This document shows positions 1-8,500 of a stretch of 64,000 nucleotides of DNA, in pieces (positions within the stretch are counted from its first letter, which is position 1; the number at the start of each line of letters is the position of its first letter). Both the position numbers and the translations under genes were made by a program. The notes under the pieces are model-generated. The model was given only the letters and a program-made list of their open reading frames with translations. It searched no databases and was not told the origin of the DNA. The DNA lies in assembly GCF_024055795.1 (NCBI RefSeq), contig NZ_JAMXMY010000032.1, positions 1-64,000 on the forward strand, read 5' to 3'. This stretch comes from Actinoallomurus purpureus. GTDB taxonomy: Bacteria; Actinomycetota; Actinomycetes; Streptosporangiales; Streptosporangiaceae.

Positions 1-574
1 AGTTCGGCACGAACAGGTCGACCGGCTTCTGGAAGCGGACGGAGAAGAAGACGCCCGGCTCGCACGGCGGCACGACAAAGGTCTTCAGCCGCGGACGGTG
101 CGGCACCGGGAAGGCGGTCGGCGTCGGAGACGCCGAGCCGCTGGGCGTCGCGTCGACCGAGACGTTGATGCCGTTCGCGGTGCTGCTGGCGCTCGGTGAC
201 GCCGCCGACGAGGATGACGATGACGCCGTCGCGGTGGGCGACGGGTTGGCGGTGGGCGACGAGGTCACGGTCGTGGTCGGGCTCGGCGTCGGACGCCGTG
301 ACTTGTCGGCGATGACGGCCCGGGCGGCTTTGTGGTGGTGGAGCGCCTTCCGCACCTTGGGCCAGGCACTCGCGCCGGGCTCGTGGGTGTCGGGCCACGG
401 ATCCTGGCCGGCCGTGGCCTGCATGGGCGGCCCGGCCCCCGGAGACGCGGTCGCGGGGCCGATGGACGAGACGGCCGCGGCAACAATGACGCCCAGGGAC
501 CCGGTCGCGACCGAAACCACCACCCTCTTCGCCTTCACGGGTGGTACTGCGGCGTCCATCCGAAGATTGCGCAT
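1..574 (-). CDS. Secreted low-complexity protein, copy 1 (C-terminus outside window)
   Basis: The reading frame starts at ATG 574 and runs off the window edge after 191 codons. It opens with a basic stretch and a hydrophobic segment, as in a secretion signal, then a Pro/Ala region, a Ser/Thr/Pro-rich linker (about residues 95-150) and the start of a folded part beginning around a Lys-Thr-Phe-Val-Val-Pro-Pro-Cys segment. Function is unknown; an extracellular or wall-associated role is inferred from the signal and linker. It is a paralogue of the gene at 854-1981: the distal 150 bases are nearly identical, the linker has diverged. An AAGGA ribosome site lies about 10 bases before the start, as in the second copy. 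Confidence 0.75.
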   Translation of the reverse strand, partial: MRNLRMDAAVPPVKAKRVVVSVATGSLGVIVAAAVSSIGPATASPGAGPPMQATAGQDPWPDTHEPGASAWPKVRKALHHHKAARAVIADKSRRPTPSPTTTVTSSPTANPSPTATASSSSSSAASPSASSTANGINVSVDATPSGSASPTPTAFPVPHRPRLKTFVVPPCEPGVFFSVRFQKPVDLFVPN

Positions 575-828
575 GGTGCATCATTCCTTTGAAACGCGGC
601 TTCCCCGCCGCGAATACCCGCTCACCGAAACCGCCATTGAGAAGCGAAGATCAATTCACTCTCCGCAGCAGACGGTAGCACGATGCCACAGGGAATCACG
701 GAAGGCGCGACACGTGTTTTCGTCGGCCCCTAATGACAATTCAGTTGCGCTATGGGGGCCCCATCCTGAAATGTACCTAGCTAGCGGCCGCTTGACACGA
801 TGCGGCGTCGCCGATCCCGGGAGGTCGA

Positions 829-866
829 GTGCCGGCAGGGAAGACCGCTGCGATCATCGGCGGGTA
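829..866 (+). pseudogene. Relic of the 5' end of the SDR gene
   Basis: A GTG codon after a GGGAGGT-like ribosome site is followed by codons matching the SDR at 2254: V-P-A-G-K-T-A-A-I-I-G-G here against V-L-A-G-K-I-A-V-I-T-G-A there. Similarity stops near 866, where the sequence becomes the 3' end of the secreted-protein gene on the other strand. This is duplication debris with no expected function. The stop codon of the 854-1981 gene lies inside the relic. The stretch 575-828 holds only the duplicated, degraded promoter region. Confidence 0.8.
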
Positions 867-1981
867 CCCGCAGTGGTGCTCGGGTACTTCTTGGTGCTCG
901 GCAGCGCCCCGGGGCCCTGATACGAGACAGCGGGCTTGCGCCCCTTGCGCCCCTCACGCCCCTGACGCCCCTTGCGCCCCCCGGGCCCCTCGCGCCCCTT
1001 GAGGCCGCCGGCCCCTTTCGCGGCTTCGGCGGTCTTCGGCCAGGCCCTGGTCTCCCAGAACCTCCAGCCCTCACGGATCGTCGGGAACGTCGCGACACCG
1101 GAGTTGATCCGCAGCCTGCCGCAGTTGTGGAAGATGCGCCACTGGTCGAATCCGACCCTGAGGCCGAACACCCGGTAACGCATATGCCCGATCATTCCCT
1201 TGCTGATGTGGGTGGTGTACTGATGACCGGTTTCCACCGCGTGCTCTTCCTCGACCAATGGCCGCAGATTCTTTCTGATGCGTGCGACGAAGTTCTGAAT
1301 GTTGAAGTCGGCGATGACCTCTTTCTCAAGCTCGACGTGAAGCCGGACCAGGTGCACTCGCCTGACCCAGACCTGCATGTCGCCGCCCGGACCATCCACG
1401 TAGTAGGAGTTCGGCACGAACAGGTCGACCGGCTTCTGGAAGCGGACGGAGAAGAAGACGCCCGGCTCGCACGGCGGCACGACAAAGGTCTTCAGCCGCG
1501 GACGGTGCGGCACCGGGAAGGCGGTCGGCGTCGGGGACGCCGACCCGCTGGGCGTCGCGTCGACCGAGACGTTGATCCCGTTCGCGGTATTCGAGGCGGA
1601 CGGCGACGCCGACGCGCTGGGTGACGCTGTCGCGGTCGGCGACGGACTGGCGGTGGCCGTCGAGGTCGCGGTCACCGACGGACTGGGCGTGGGCGTCGCA
1701 CGCCTCGACCTGCCGGCGATGACGGCCCGAGGCCCATGGTGACCGCGCAGCGCCCTCCGCGCCTTCGGCCAGGCGCTCGCACCCGGTTCATGGGTGCCGG
1801 GCCACGGATCCTGGCCGGCCGCGGCCGCCATGGGCGACTCGCCCTCCGGAGACGCGGCCGCGGGGCCTAGCGACGAGACGGCCGCGGCAACAATGACGCC
1901 CAGGGAGCCGGTCGCGACCGTAAACGTTACCCTCTTCGCCATCGAGGATGGGACCGCGGCGTTTATGCGAATATTACGCAT
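854..1981 (-). CDS. Secreted Ser/Thr-rich protein with collagen-like C-terminal triplets
   Basis: 375 residues. A basic N-terminus and hydrophobic segment (about 17-45) form a probable secretion signal; an alternative start is Met14. A Ser/Thr/Pro/Ala linker spans about 95-155, followed by a folded-looking domain (about 160-318) with two Cys (171 and 287) and many aromatic and basic residues. Nine uninterrupted Gly-X-Y triplets follow from Gly323 to Gly347, rich in Arg/Lys/Glu rather than Pro. The last residues and the stop codon lie in duplicated SDR sequence, so the native C-terminus may have been replaced. The ribosome site AAGGA lies 10 bases before the ATG. Divergent from the SDR gene. 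I do not recognise the family; a surface or wall-binding role is inference. Confidence 0.75.
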   Translation of the reverse strand: MRNIRINAAVPSSMAKRVTFTVATGSLGVIVAAAVSSLGPAAASPEGESPMAAAAGQDPWPGTHEPGASAWPKARRALRGHHGPRAVIAGRSRRATPTPSPSVTATSTATASPSPTATASPSASASPSASNTANGINVSVDATPSGSASPTPTAFPVPHRPRLKTFVVPPCEPGVFFSVRFQKPVDLFVPNSYYVDGPGGDMQVWVRRVHLVRLHVELEKEVIADFNIQNFVARIRKNLRPLVEEEHAVETGHQYTTHISKGMIGHMRYRVFGLRVGFDQWRIFHNCGRLRINSGVATFPTIREGWRFWETRAWPKTAEAAKGAGGLKGREGPGGRKGRQGREGRKGRKPAVSYQGPGALPSTKKYPSTTAGTRR

Positions 1982-2291
1982 GGTGCATCATTCCTTTGAA
2001 ACGCGGCTTCCCACCGCGAGTACCCGCTGACCGAAACGCCGTTAAGAAGCCTCCGCCCAGCCTTGCAGCGAAGATCAAGTCACTCTTCGTGGCAGACAGT
2101 AGCACGGCGTCACGAGAAAACACGGAAGGCGCGTCGCGCCTTTTTTCGGCGCCCATTGATGGCAATTCAGCCGCCTTTCGCCCATCCATCCCGGAAGGCA
2201 ATTACCTAGCGCTCGCTTGGTATGATGTGGCGTCGCTCGTCTCGGGAGGTCGCGTGCTGGCCGGAAAGATCGCAGTCATCACCGGGGCCGG
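1408..2291. repeat. Direct repeat unit A' (downstream copy of tandem duplication)
   Basis: This is the second copy of the unit seen at 1-866. It carries the 5' part of the 854-1981 gene, the intergenic region and the intact 5' end of the SDR gene. The intergenic part has diverged more than the coding part, and the 18-bp palindrome before the SDR is intact only here. Confidence 0.8.
2204..2226 (+). promoter_or_regulatory. TetR-type palindromic operator overlapping a -10 element
   Basis: ACCTAGCGCTCGCTTGGT (2204-2221) is an imperfect inverted repeat and closely resembles the sites at 4415 and 9884. A good -10 hexamer TATGAT (2221-2226) overlaps its last base, so a bound repressor would block the SDR promoter. 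The duplicated relic near 775-794 has lost the symmetry. The regulator class is inferred from operator architecture only. Confidence 0.6.
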
Positions 2292-3024
2292 TCCGGGGCT
2301 GGGCCGCACTCTCGCCGCATTGATGAGCGAGGAAGGCGCGCACGTCGTGGTCTCCGCCCGGTCCCGGGCCGCTCTGGAGAAGACGGCGGCGGAGACCGGA
2401 GCCCTCGCCGTTCCCGCGGACGTACGCGACGCCGAGCAGGTCAAGGCCCTGGCCCGTACGACGATGGAGCGGTTCGGGCGGATCGACGTGCTGGTCAACG
2501 CGGCGTTCCCCGGCACTCACCGAAAGGACGTCCTCGACATGGACCCCGACTACCTCGAGCTCTGGCGCTCGGCGGTGGAGACGGCGACGTACGGGACCCT
2601 GCTCGCCTGCCGCTACGTGGCCCCGTACATGATCGAGGGCGGCGGCGGCTCGATCGTCAACGTGACGTCCATGTCGAGCCGGACCGGCTATGCCGGCCGG
2701 AGCGACTATGCCGCTGGCAAGGCGGGCGTGCACCTGCTGTCCCACTGCCTCGCCGACGAACTCGGCCCGCTGGGCGTCCGGGTCAACTGCGTCGCGCCGG
2801 GCTGGATCGCCAGCGACACGCTCACGGCGTGGATGGAGACGCGCGCGCGGGCCGAGGGCACGACGTTCCAGGCGATATACGACCACGACGTGAGCCGGAT
2901 GGCGCTCCGGCGGATCGCCACCGAGGAGGACGTCGCCCGTGCCGTGATGTTCCTGGCGAGCGATCACTCCAGGGCCATCACGGGGGCGACCATCGACGTG
3001 AACGGCGGCCAGCAGTTCACCTGA
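2254..3024 (+). CDS. SDR-family NAD(P)-dependent oxidoreductase
   Basis: 256 residues, the usual SDR length. GTG start preceded by GGGAGGT. The cofactor motif T-G-A-G-P-G-L-G lies at 10-17, the acidic DVRD at about 57-60, and the catalytic Ser139/Tyr152/Lys156 set (Y-A-A-G-K) is present. The usual NNAG is V-N-A-A and the catalytic Asn position is altered, so it belongs to an atypical subgroup. It should oxidise or reduce a hydroxyl/keto group on an unknown substrate in the cytoplasm. It begins the catabolic-looking cluster; the operator at 2204 controls it and probably the next gene. Substrate cannot be named. Confidence 0.9.
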   Translation: MLAGKIAVITGAGPGLGRTLAALMSEEGAHVVVSARSRAALEKTAAETGALAVPADVRDAEQVKALARTTMERFGRIDVLVNAAFPGTHRKDVLDMDPDYLELWRSAVETATYGTLLACRYVAPYMIEGGGGSIVNVTSMSSRTGYAGRSDYAAGKAGVHLLSHCLADELGPLGVRVNCVAPGWIASDTLTAWMETRARAEGTTFQAIYDHDVSRMALRRIATEEDVARAVMFLASDHSRAITGATIDVNGGQQFT

Positions 3025-3064
3025 CGCCCCGACGAAACCCACATCGTCGGGGCCGCGTCTTACG

Positions 3065-3688
3065 ATGGTGATCGTGCCGGGGTCGTACACGTGGTCGCGC
3101 CCGTCCGAGGGCGACATGGTGGAGTTGCACGATCTCGTCTCCGGGCGGACCACGGTGCTGCGCCGCCCGCCCCCCGACCTGCTGGTGATGGACGACATCA
3201 TCCGCATCGAGGCCCTCGCCTTCCGGGAGGGCACGGGCCCCCAGGCGGAGCTGTTCGGCGCCCTGGACGCCGACCCCCTTCGAGTCCTGGCCGGAATGAA
3301 CTGGCTGATCGCCTTCTGGTCGGTGCTGTGGGACCTGCGCGAGGGAGAGCCTGCCGGCGACCTGGTCCGTACGCTCGACTACGACGGTCCGTGGCGCAAG
3401 GGCGCCAGCCCCGAGCAGGAGCAGGTGTGGCGGTCGATGAGCCAGCGGGTGCGCACCGGGGTGTTCGCCGCGCTGACCGGCAACCCGGAGTCGCATCGGG
3501 TGTACACCGCGGAGGTCCGCAGGCTCGCCCCGGACGTCTTCCTGCACGTCACGTTGACGATCATGGATGCGCTGAGCCGTGACCTGACCAGGCAGGGGCT
3601 CGAGCTCACCGGAATGGCGGCCGGGCTGGAGGCGAACACCGATCCCGGTCGTTCTGGGAACGGCCCCTCCTTCAGCCCGCCGCGCTGA
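3065..3688 (+). CDS. Hypothetical protein, 207 aa
   Basis: Family not recognised. A soluble protein without signal peptide or clear membrane segment; it has a Trp-rich middle (about residues 78-90) and an Arg/Pro C-terminal tail. It follows the SDR gene by 40 bases on the same strand, so it may be co-transcribed with it. It ends 13 bases from the convergent thioesterase gene. Start chosen at the first ATG after the SDR; a nearby GTG at 3068 or 3074 is possible. Confidence 0.65.
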   Translation: MVIVPGSYTWSRPSEGDMVELHDLVSGRTTVLRRPPPDLLVMDDIIRIEALAFREGTGPQAELFGALDADPLRVLAGMNWLIAFWSVLWDLREGEPAGDLVRTLDYDGPWRKGASPEQEQVWRSMSQRVRTGVFAALTGNPESHRVYTAEVRRLAPDVFLHVTLTIMDALSRDLTRQGLELTGMAAGLEANTDPGRSGNGPSFSPPR

Positions 3689-3701
3689 GTGCCCGGCGCG
3701 C

Positions 3702-4343
3702 TCAGCGCGTCGGCATGATGAAGACGGCGGTGGCCTCCGCCGTGCTCCGCCCGTCCGGCCCGATGATGCGGCTCTCGACGAACGTCTTGCGGCCGTCCAC
3801 CCGGACGGCCTTCGCCTCGGCGGACAGGGGCACGCCGAGCGGCGTGGGCCGCCGGTAGCGCAGGTCCAGCCCCGCCGTCATGCCGGGAGTGCCGTTGGCC
3901 GACGCGGCGCAACCCGACAGGTGGTCGAGGACCATCGCCGACACGCCACCGTGCACGAATCCCGGAGGGCCCTCGTACAGCACGCCGAGGGTGAACTCGC
4001 TGCGCGCGGTGCCGTCAGCGGAGACTCTGATCTCGATCGGCGGGGCGAGCGTGTTGAGCGCGCCGGTGACCGGGCTGCCCAGCTGGCGGACGACGCCACC
4101 GTCACCCACCTCCGCGGCCGGCGGGATGCCTCGGCCGGCCTCGGCGAGCCGCCGGTTCAGCACCTCCAGCTCACGCGTGACGACGGCGACCTCGGCCTCG
4201 TCGGCGCGGGTCAGGAGGAGCAACTCCGACAGCTCCCGTACCCGGGCCGCCAGCGCGGCGAGCCCGGCGACCCGCCCCTCGTCGATCTCCTGTTGCCCGC
4301 GTTCCTCGAACACCCGCTGCATGGCCGCCCAAGCCCCGGTCAT
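3702..4343 (-). CDS. PaaI-like hotdog-fold thioesterase
   Basis: 213 residues. The C-terminal half (about 80-213) is a hotdog domain with the family helix motif V-H-G-G-V-S-A-M-V-L-D-H, typical of PaaI/YdiI acyl-CoA thioesterases, where the Asp or Glu of this helix serves catalysis. The N-terminal ~75 residues are a predicted helical extension rich in Leu/Arg/Glu, longer than minimal family members. It probably hydrolyses an acyl- or aryl-CoA. GGGGAGG ribosome site before the ATG. Divergent from the dehydrogenase at 4463, sharing the operator at 4415-4432. Confidence 0.88.
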   Translation of the reverse strand: MTGAWAAMQRVFEERGQQEIDEGRVAGLAALAARVRELSELLLLTRADEAEVAVVTRELEVLNRRLAEAGRGIPPAAEVGDGGVVRQLGSPVTGALNTLAPPIEIRVSADGTARSEFTLGVLYEGPPGFVHGGVSAMVLDHLSGCAASANGTPGMTAGLDLRYRRPTPLGVPLSAEAKAVRVDGRKTFVESRIIGPDGRSTAEATAVFIMPTR

Positions 4344-4414
4344 CCGGCCTCCCCACCTCGATACCGAACTGGATTCTAGACGGCCGAGATCGAATCCGTC
4401 CCGGCCACCACTCG

Positions 4415-4432
4415 ACCAAGCAACTGCTTGGT
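4415..4432. promoter_or_regulatory. TetR-type palindromic operator between thioesterase and dehydrogenase
   Basis: ACCAAGCAACTGCTTGGT is a nearly perfect inverted repeat (8-bp arms around two central bases). It lies in the divergent intergenic region, 72 bases from the thioesterase start and 31 from the dehydrogenase start, so it could control both. It matches the palindromes at 2204 and 9884. Confidence 0.65.
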
Positions 4433-4462
4433 GTTAGCTTCCCGTCCATGGCTGGAGATCTG

Positions 4463-5563
4463 ATGGCGCGTGCGGCGGTGGTCCGGGAGTTCGGCACACC
4501 GATGGAGATCACCGAGATCCGGGTTCAACCTCCCCAGAGCGGTGAGGTCATGGTCAAGATCACCGCATCGGGGGTGTGCGGCTCGGACATCAAGGCCCTC
4601 GACGGCCACAGCCCGGTGGCGCGGAAGCCGCCGCTGGTCCTCGGTCACGAGAGCGCCGGCGTGGTCGCCGAGGTGGGCCCCGGCGTCACGAGCGTACGGC
4701 CGGGCGACCATGTGATCATCGCGATGAACGGCCCGTGCGGGCGCTGCCGCAACTGTTCACGCAGCCAGGCGCACCTGTGCTCCGGTCCCGCCCGGCTCAA
4801 CGCGATCATGGGCCTGATGGGCGACGGCACCACCCGCCTCACGGTCGACGGCGTGCCCGCCCGCCCGATGATCGGCATCGGGTCGTTCGCGGAGTACGCC
4901 GTGGTCGGAGAGGCCGCCTGCGTCAAGGTGAGCGCCAAGGCGCCGCTCGACCTGCTCGCGCTGACCGCGTGCGCCGTCGTCACCGGCGTCGGCGCCGTAA
5001 TCAACACCGCGCAGGTCGAGGCCGGGGCGAGCGTCCTGGTCGTGGGCTGCGGCGGCGTCGGCCTCAACGTCGTCCAGGGCGCGGTCCTGGCGGGCGCCAC
5101 GACGATCATCGCGGCCGACATCGTCCCCGCCAAGCTCAAGCTGGCCGAGGAGTTCGGCGCGACGCACGCGATCCTCGCCGCCGACCTGCCCGCCCAGGTC
5201 GGCGAGATCATCCGGGGCGGCACCGACTACGCCTTCGACGTCACCGGCAACGTGGACGTGCTGGCCAGGACGTTCGCCGCGACGCAGCCGGGCGGCACGA
5301 CCGTGATGGTCGGCAGCCCACCCGCCGACAGGCCGCTGTCCGTCGCCCCGCAGACGCTGTTCGCCTCGCGGCGCCTGATGGGCACCCAGGGCGGCGACGC
5401 CGTGCCCCGCCGCGACCTGCCGATGCTGGTCGACCTGCACCGCCGGGGCCGCCTCAACCTGGAGGGCCTCGTCAGCGAGAGAGTGCCCCTGGACAAGATC
5501 AACGACGCGGTCGACCACGTACGCGGCGGCTCCGTCGCCCGCTCCGTCATCGTCTTCGACTGA
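4463..5563 (+). CDS. Zinc-dependent medium-chain alcohol dehydrogenase
   Basis: 366 residues from ATG 4463, chosen because GGAG lies five bases upstream; ATG 4448 in the same frame is the alternative. Numbering from 4448: catalytic zinc ligands Cys44, His67 (followed by Glu68) and probably Cys175; the structural zinc lobe has four Cys at 97, 100, 103 and 111; the Rossmann motif G-C-G-G-V-G is at 200-205 with Asp224 after it, suggesting NAD(H). It should oxidise an alcohol (or formaldehyde-adduct-type substrate) in the same pathway as the SDR and thioesterase. Its stop codon directly abuts that of the convergent NACHT gene. Confidence 0.92.
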   Translation: MARAAVVREFGTPMEITEIRVQPPQSGEVMVKITASGVCGSDIKALDGHSPVARKPPLVLGHESAGVVAEVGPGVTSVRPGDHVIIAMNGPCGRCRNCSRSQAHLCSGPARLNAIMGLMGDGTTRLTVDGVPARPMIGIGSFAEYAVVGEAACVKVSAKAPLDLLALTACAVVTGVGAVINTAQVEAGASVLVVGCGGVGLNVVQGAVLAGATTIIAADIVPAKLKLAEEFGATHAILAADLPAQVGEIIRGGTDYAFDVTGNVDVLARTFAATQPGGTTVMVGSPPADRPLSVAPQTLFASRRLMGTQGGDAVPRRDLPMLVDLHRRGRLNLEGLVSERVPLDKINDAVDHVRGGSVARSVIVFD

Positions 5564-8500
5564 TCAGCCGGCCTGAAGGCGGCGCCCGAGCATCTCCCCG
5601 TTGCGCACGTCCTGGCCCCGCTCGATGTAGACGGTGACATGCCGGAGACCGGCGAGCGGCGCCAGATCGATGCCGGGCGCGAGGCCCTTGATGTAGAGCT
5701 GCCGAAGCTTGCGCGACCCCTGGAGCGGAGTCAGGTCGGTGACACGGGTGCAGTTGCGCAGCCAGATGGTCTGCAACTCGTGCAACCGGCCGAGCGGGCT
5801 CAGATCGTCGATGCCGGTGTCCTCGAGATCCAGGTAGTCCAGGCCCGGAAGCTCGGCCAGCGGAGTGAAGTCGGTGACGCCGGTACAGCCCCAGAGACCG
5901 AGGGACGTGAGGCTCAGTCCGGTCAGAGGGCGCAGGTCCTTCACCCAGGATGAGTCGTTGAGATGAAGCTCCCGGAGCTGCGGTGCCCGCCCCACCAGGT
6001 CGTCCAGCCCGCATCGGAGGGAGGACTCGGTCAGCCGGAGATAGCGGAGGCCGTGCAGCGGGGGCAGGGAGTCGACCTCGGTCAACGCCGTACAGTCGAC
6101 GAGACCGAGCTTCTCCAGCGACGTCTGCGCCCCGAGAGGTGAGAAGTCCGCGACATCCTCCAGATGACCCACATGCAGGGTGTGCAACTGGGGGAGATCT
6201 TCGACGAAGGCCAGGTTCGGCACGGCGGGTGCCCAGAGATGGAGAGTCGTCAGTTTCGGCAGCCGGGACAGCGGCGTGAAATCGTGGACGACGTCCGGCG
6301 TCGAGAGGTGCAGATACTCCAGGCCCTCGGCGTGTGCGGCAAGAGGGCGCAGGTCACCGGACTGCAGTCGGGTGATCTTGAGCTGGTTCAGCGGCCGCTC
6401 GACCCGGTACAGAAACGACAGGTCGGCCAGGTCGTCCTCGAACAAGGTGAGCGAGGTCAGGTGCCGGAGGTGCCGGACGTGATGCCCCAGCCGTGACGTC
6501 GGCAGGAACAGGCCGCCCTCGGCAAGGGGCGTATGAGCCAGTACGCGGCGTGCGTAGTCCTCCGGGTCGAAGTACTCCCACCCTCGGACGAGTTCCTCCT
6601 GCACCGGCTCCCGGGGATCGGTGCCGTAACCGGCGAGCAGCTCCAGCGCGGCCGGCCCGTTCACCAGCCACGCGGTGCGGACGACGGCGCGCGCGGCGGC
6701 GGGCGTCAGCCCGTCCAGGCTGCGGGGAAGGCGGTCGAGGATCGTCTCGCCGACGTTCGACAGCGATCGTGCCGACGCGAGGTCGCGGGGCGGGACGAGG
6801 TCGTCCAGGCACGCGTCGATGTCGCCGCGAAGCTCGACCGGGATCGCCGGGAGGGTCTCCAGGCAGCCGGCGACGAGCAGCTTGAGGCGGCGGGCGTTGC
6901 GCGGCTCGGCCTGGCTCCGGCGGAGCAGGGCGGTCAGGAGTTCCGAACGCTGCGGCGCGTTGGCGTGGCCGGCCGCCATGATGATCGTCTCTCGCCACTG
7001 GTCCTTGTGGGCCTGGACGATCAACGGCTCGAGGTCGCCGTCGTCGGCGAACTGCTTGGCCGTCAGGTACTCCTGCACGGTGCGGTGCACGAAGTCGATG
7101 CGCCCAGGGACCGGCTCGCGCAGGACGCCGCTGCGCTCCAGCAGGTGGTCCAGCACCGCGGCCGCGTCAGAAGGCGCGCTCGGCATCGCCGCCAGTCGGT
7201 CCCCGATCCAGCGGACCACCGCGTCCTTGGGCAGCTCCGTACGTCCGGTGATCGACAGCCGCCAGGCCAGGTCCTGCAGGATGAGCATCTTCTGGGCGCG
7301 TTCGAGGACGATGTCATCGTCGACCGGGATCTGCCGCTCGACGTCCCGGCGTTCGAGCAGCAGGTCGAGCGCTGCCGCGTACAGTCCCATCCGGTCGCGC
7401 GGCAGCTGCTTCTCCCGGTCGAGGTTGAGCGCGCACAGCATGGCGGCCAGCAGCGGGCTGCCCGCCAGCGCCCGCAGGTGCGGTGCCGACTCCATGCGCG
7501 CGAGCAGCGCCGCCTCGAAGCCCGGGAGCTGTTCAGGAGCGCAGGGCAGGTCACCCGCGTCGCGTACGGCCTCGTGCCAGTGCCGGATCAGCTCCTTGAC
7601 GTCCGCGGGGGTCATGCGCTCCAGCAGGGCGGTGGCGAAGCCCTCCCCTGCCAGCCAGTCCGCACTCGCCGCCGCGGGCCGGGAGGTCACGACGACCCGG
7701 AGTCCCGGGTACGCGGCGAGCAGCCCGCCGAGCCACGACCGTACGGCCCGCCGGCGCGCACCGGGCAGTTCGTCCACGCCGTCGACCATGAGCAGCGCCC
7801 GGCCGCCGGCGAGCACCCGGTGCACCCAGCCGGCCGGCATCAGCCCGGCGATCGGGTCGGCGACGCCTTCGAGGAAGCGTTCGGGCGATGGCAGGTTCCC
7901 GTCGGTGTGGCTGCGCAGCTTGATCAGGAAGGGCACGCAGCCGTTCCAGTCGGCGAGGTCCCCGGTGAAGGTGCCCCGGGCGGCGGAGATCGCCAGCCAG
8001 CGCAGCAGCGTGCTCTTGCCCGAGCCCGCCTCCCCGCGGATCAGCGTCAGCGGCGCCCGCCCGAGCGCGGTCTCCACGCGCAGCGTCGCCTCCCCCGCCT
8101 GCGGCTCGTCCTTGCGCCACGCCTCGATGGCCGGCACGTCACGGGTCGCCGAGGACCACCGGCCGCGGTCGGCCGGGTCCTCGTCGGTGGACACGCTGAG
8201 GCTGATGTAGGCGACGCTCAGCGTCGTACGGGGCCGGTAGCGCTCGACCCGTACCCCGAACAGCTCAAGCACGTCCAGGGTCGTGCTGACGTGCTCGAGG
8301 TACCGCCGGCGGAAGGCCTCGTCGGTGGCCGTTCCGTCCGGCGCGTCGAGGGTGCGGACCGGGAGGCGCGCGAGCAGGAGCGACACCTGGTCGGCGACGG
8401 CGGACAGCCGCGCCAGCGTCTCGGTGGACGCTCTGGGCCCGAACTGCGGCAGCTGCTGGACGATCCGCACGAAACAGTCGCAGCACTCGTCCAGCACCAC

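Larger units (their letters stand above)
1..866. repeat. Direct repeat unit A (upstream copy of tandem duplication)
   Basis: Bases 1-866 align with 1408 to about 2291. Offset is 1407 at the gene start codons (574 versus 1981) and 1425 at the SDR start (829 versus 2254), so small indels have accumulated. The unit holds most of a secreted-protein gene, its promoter region and the first dozen codons of the SDR gene. It ends abruptly inside the 3' end of the next secreted-protein gene. Confidence 0.85.

Noticed and set aside
930-1020. Short 9-base periodic repeats resembling a CRISPR or satellite
   Set aside because: The period is nine bases without spacers and encodes Gly-X-Y triplets on the minus strand.
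4415-4432. KstR2-type operator of cholesterol catabolism
   Set aside because: KstR2 sites have two bases between CAAG and CTTG; here there are six. A different TetR-family regulator is more likely.
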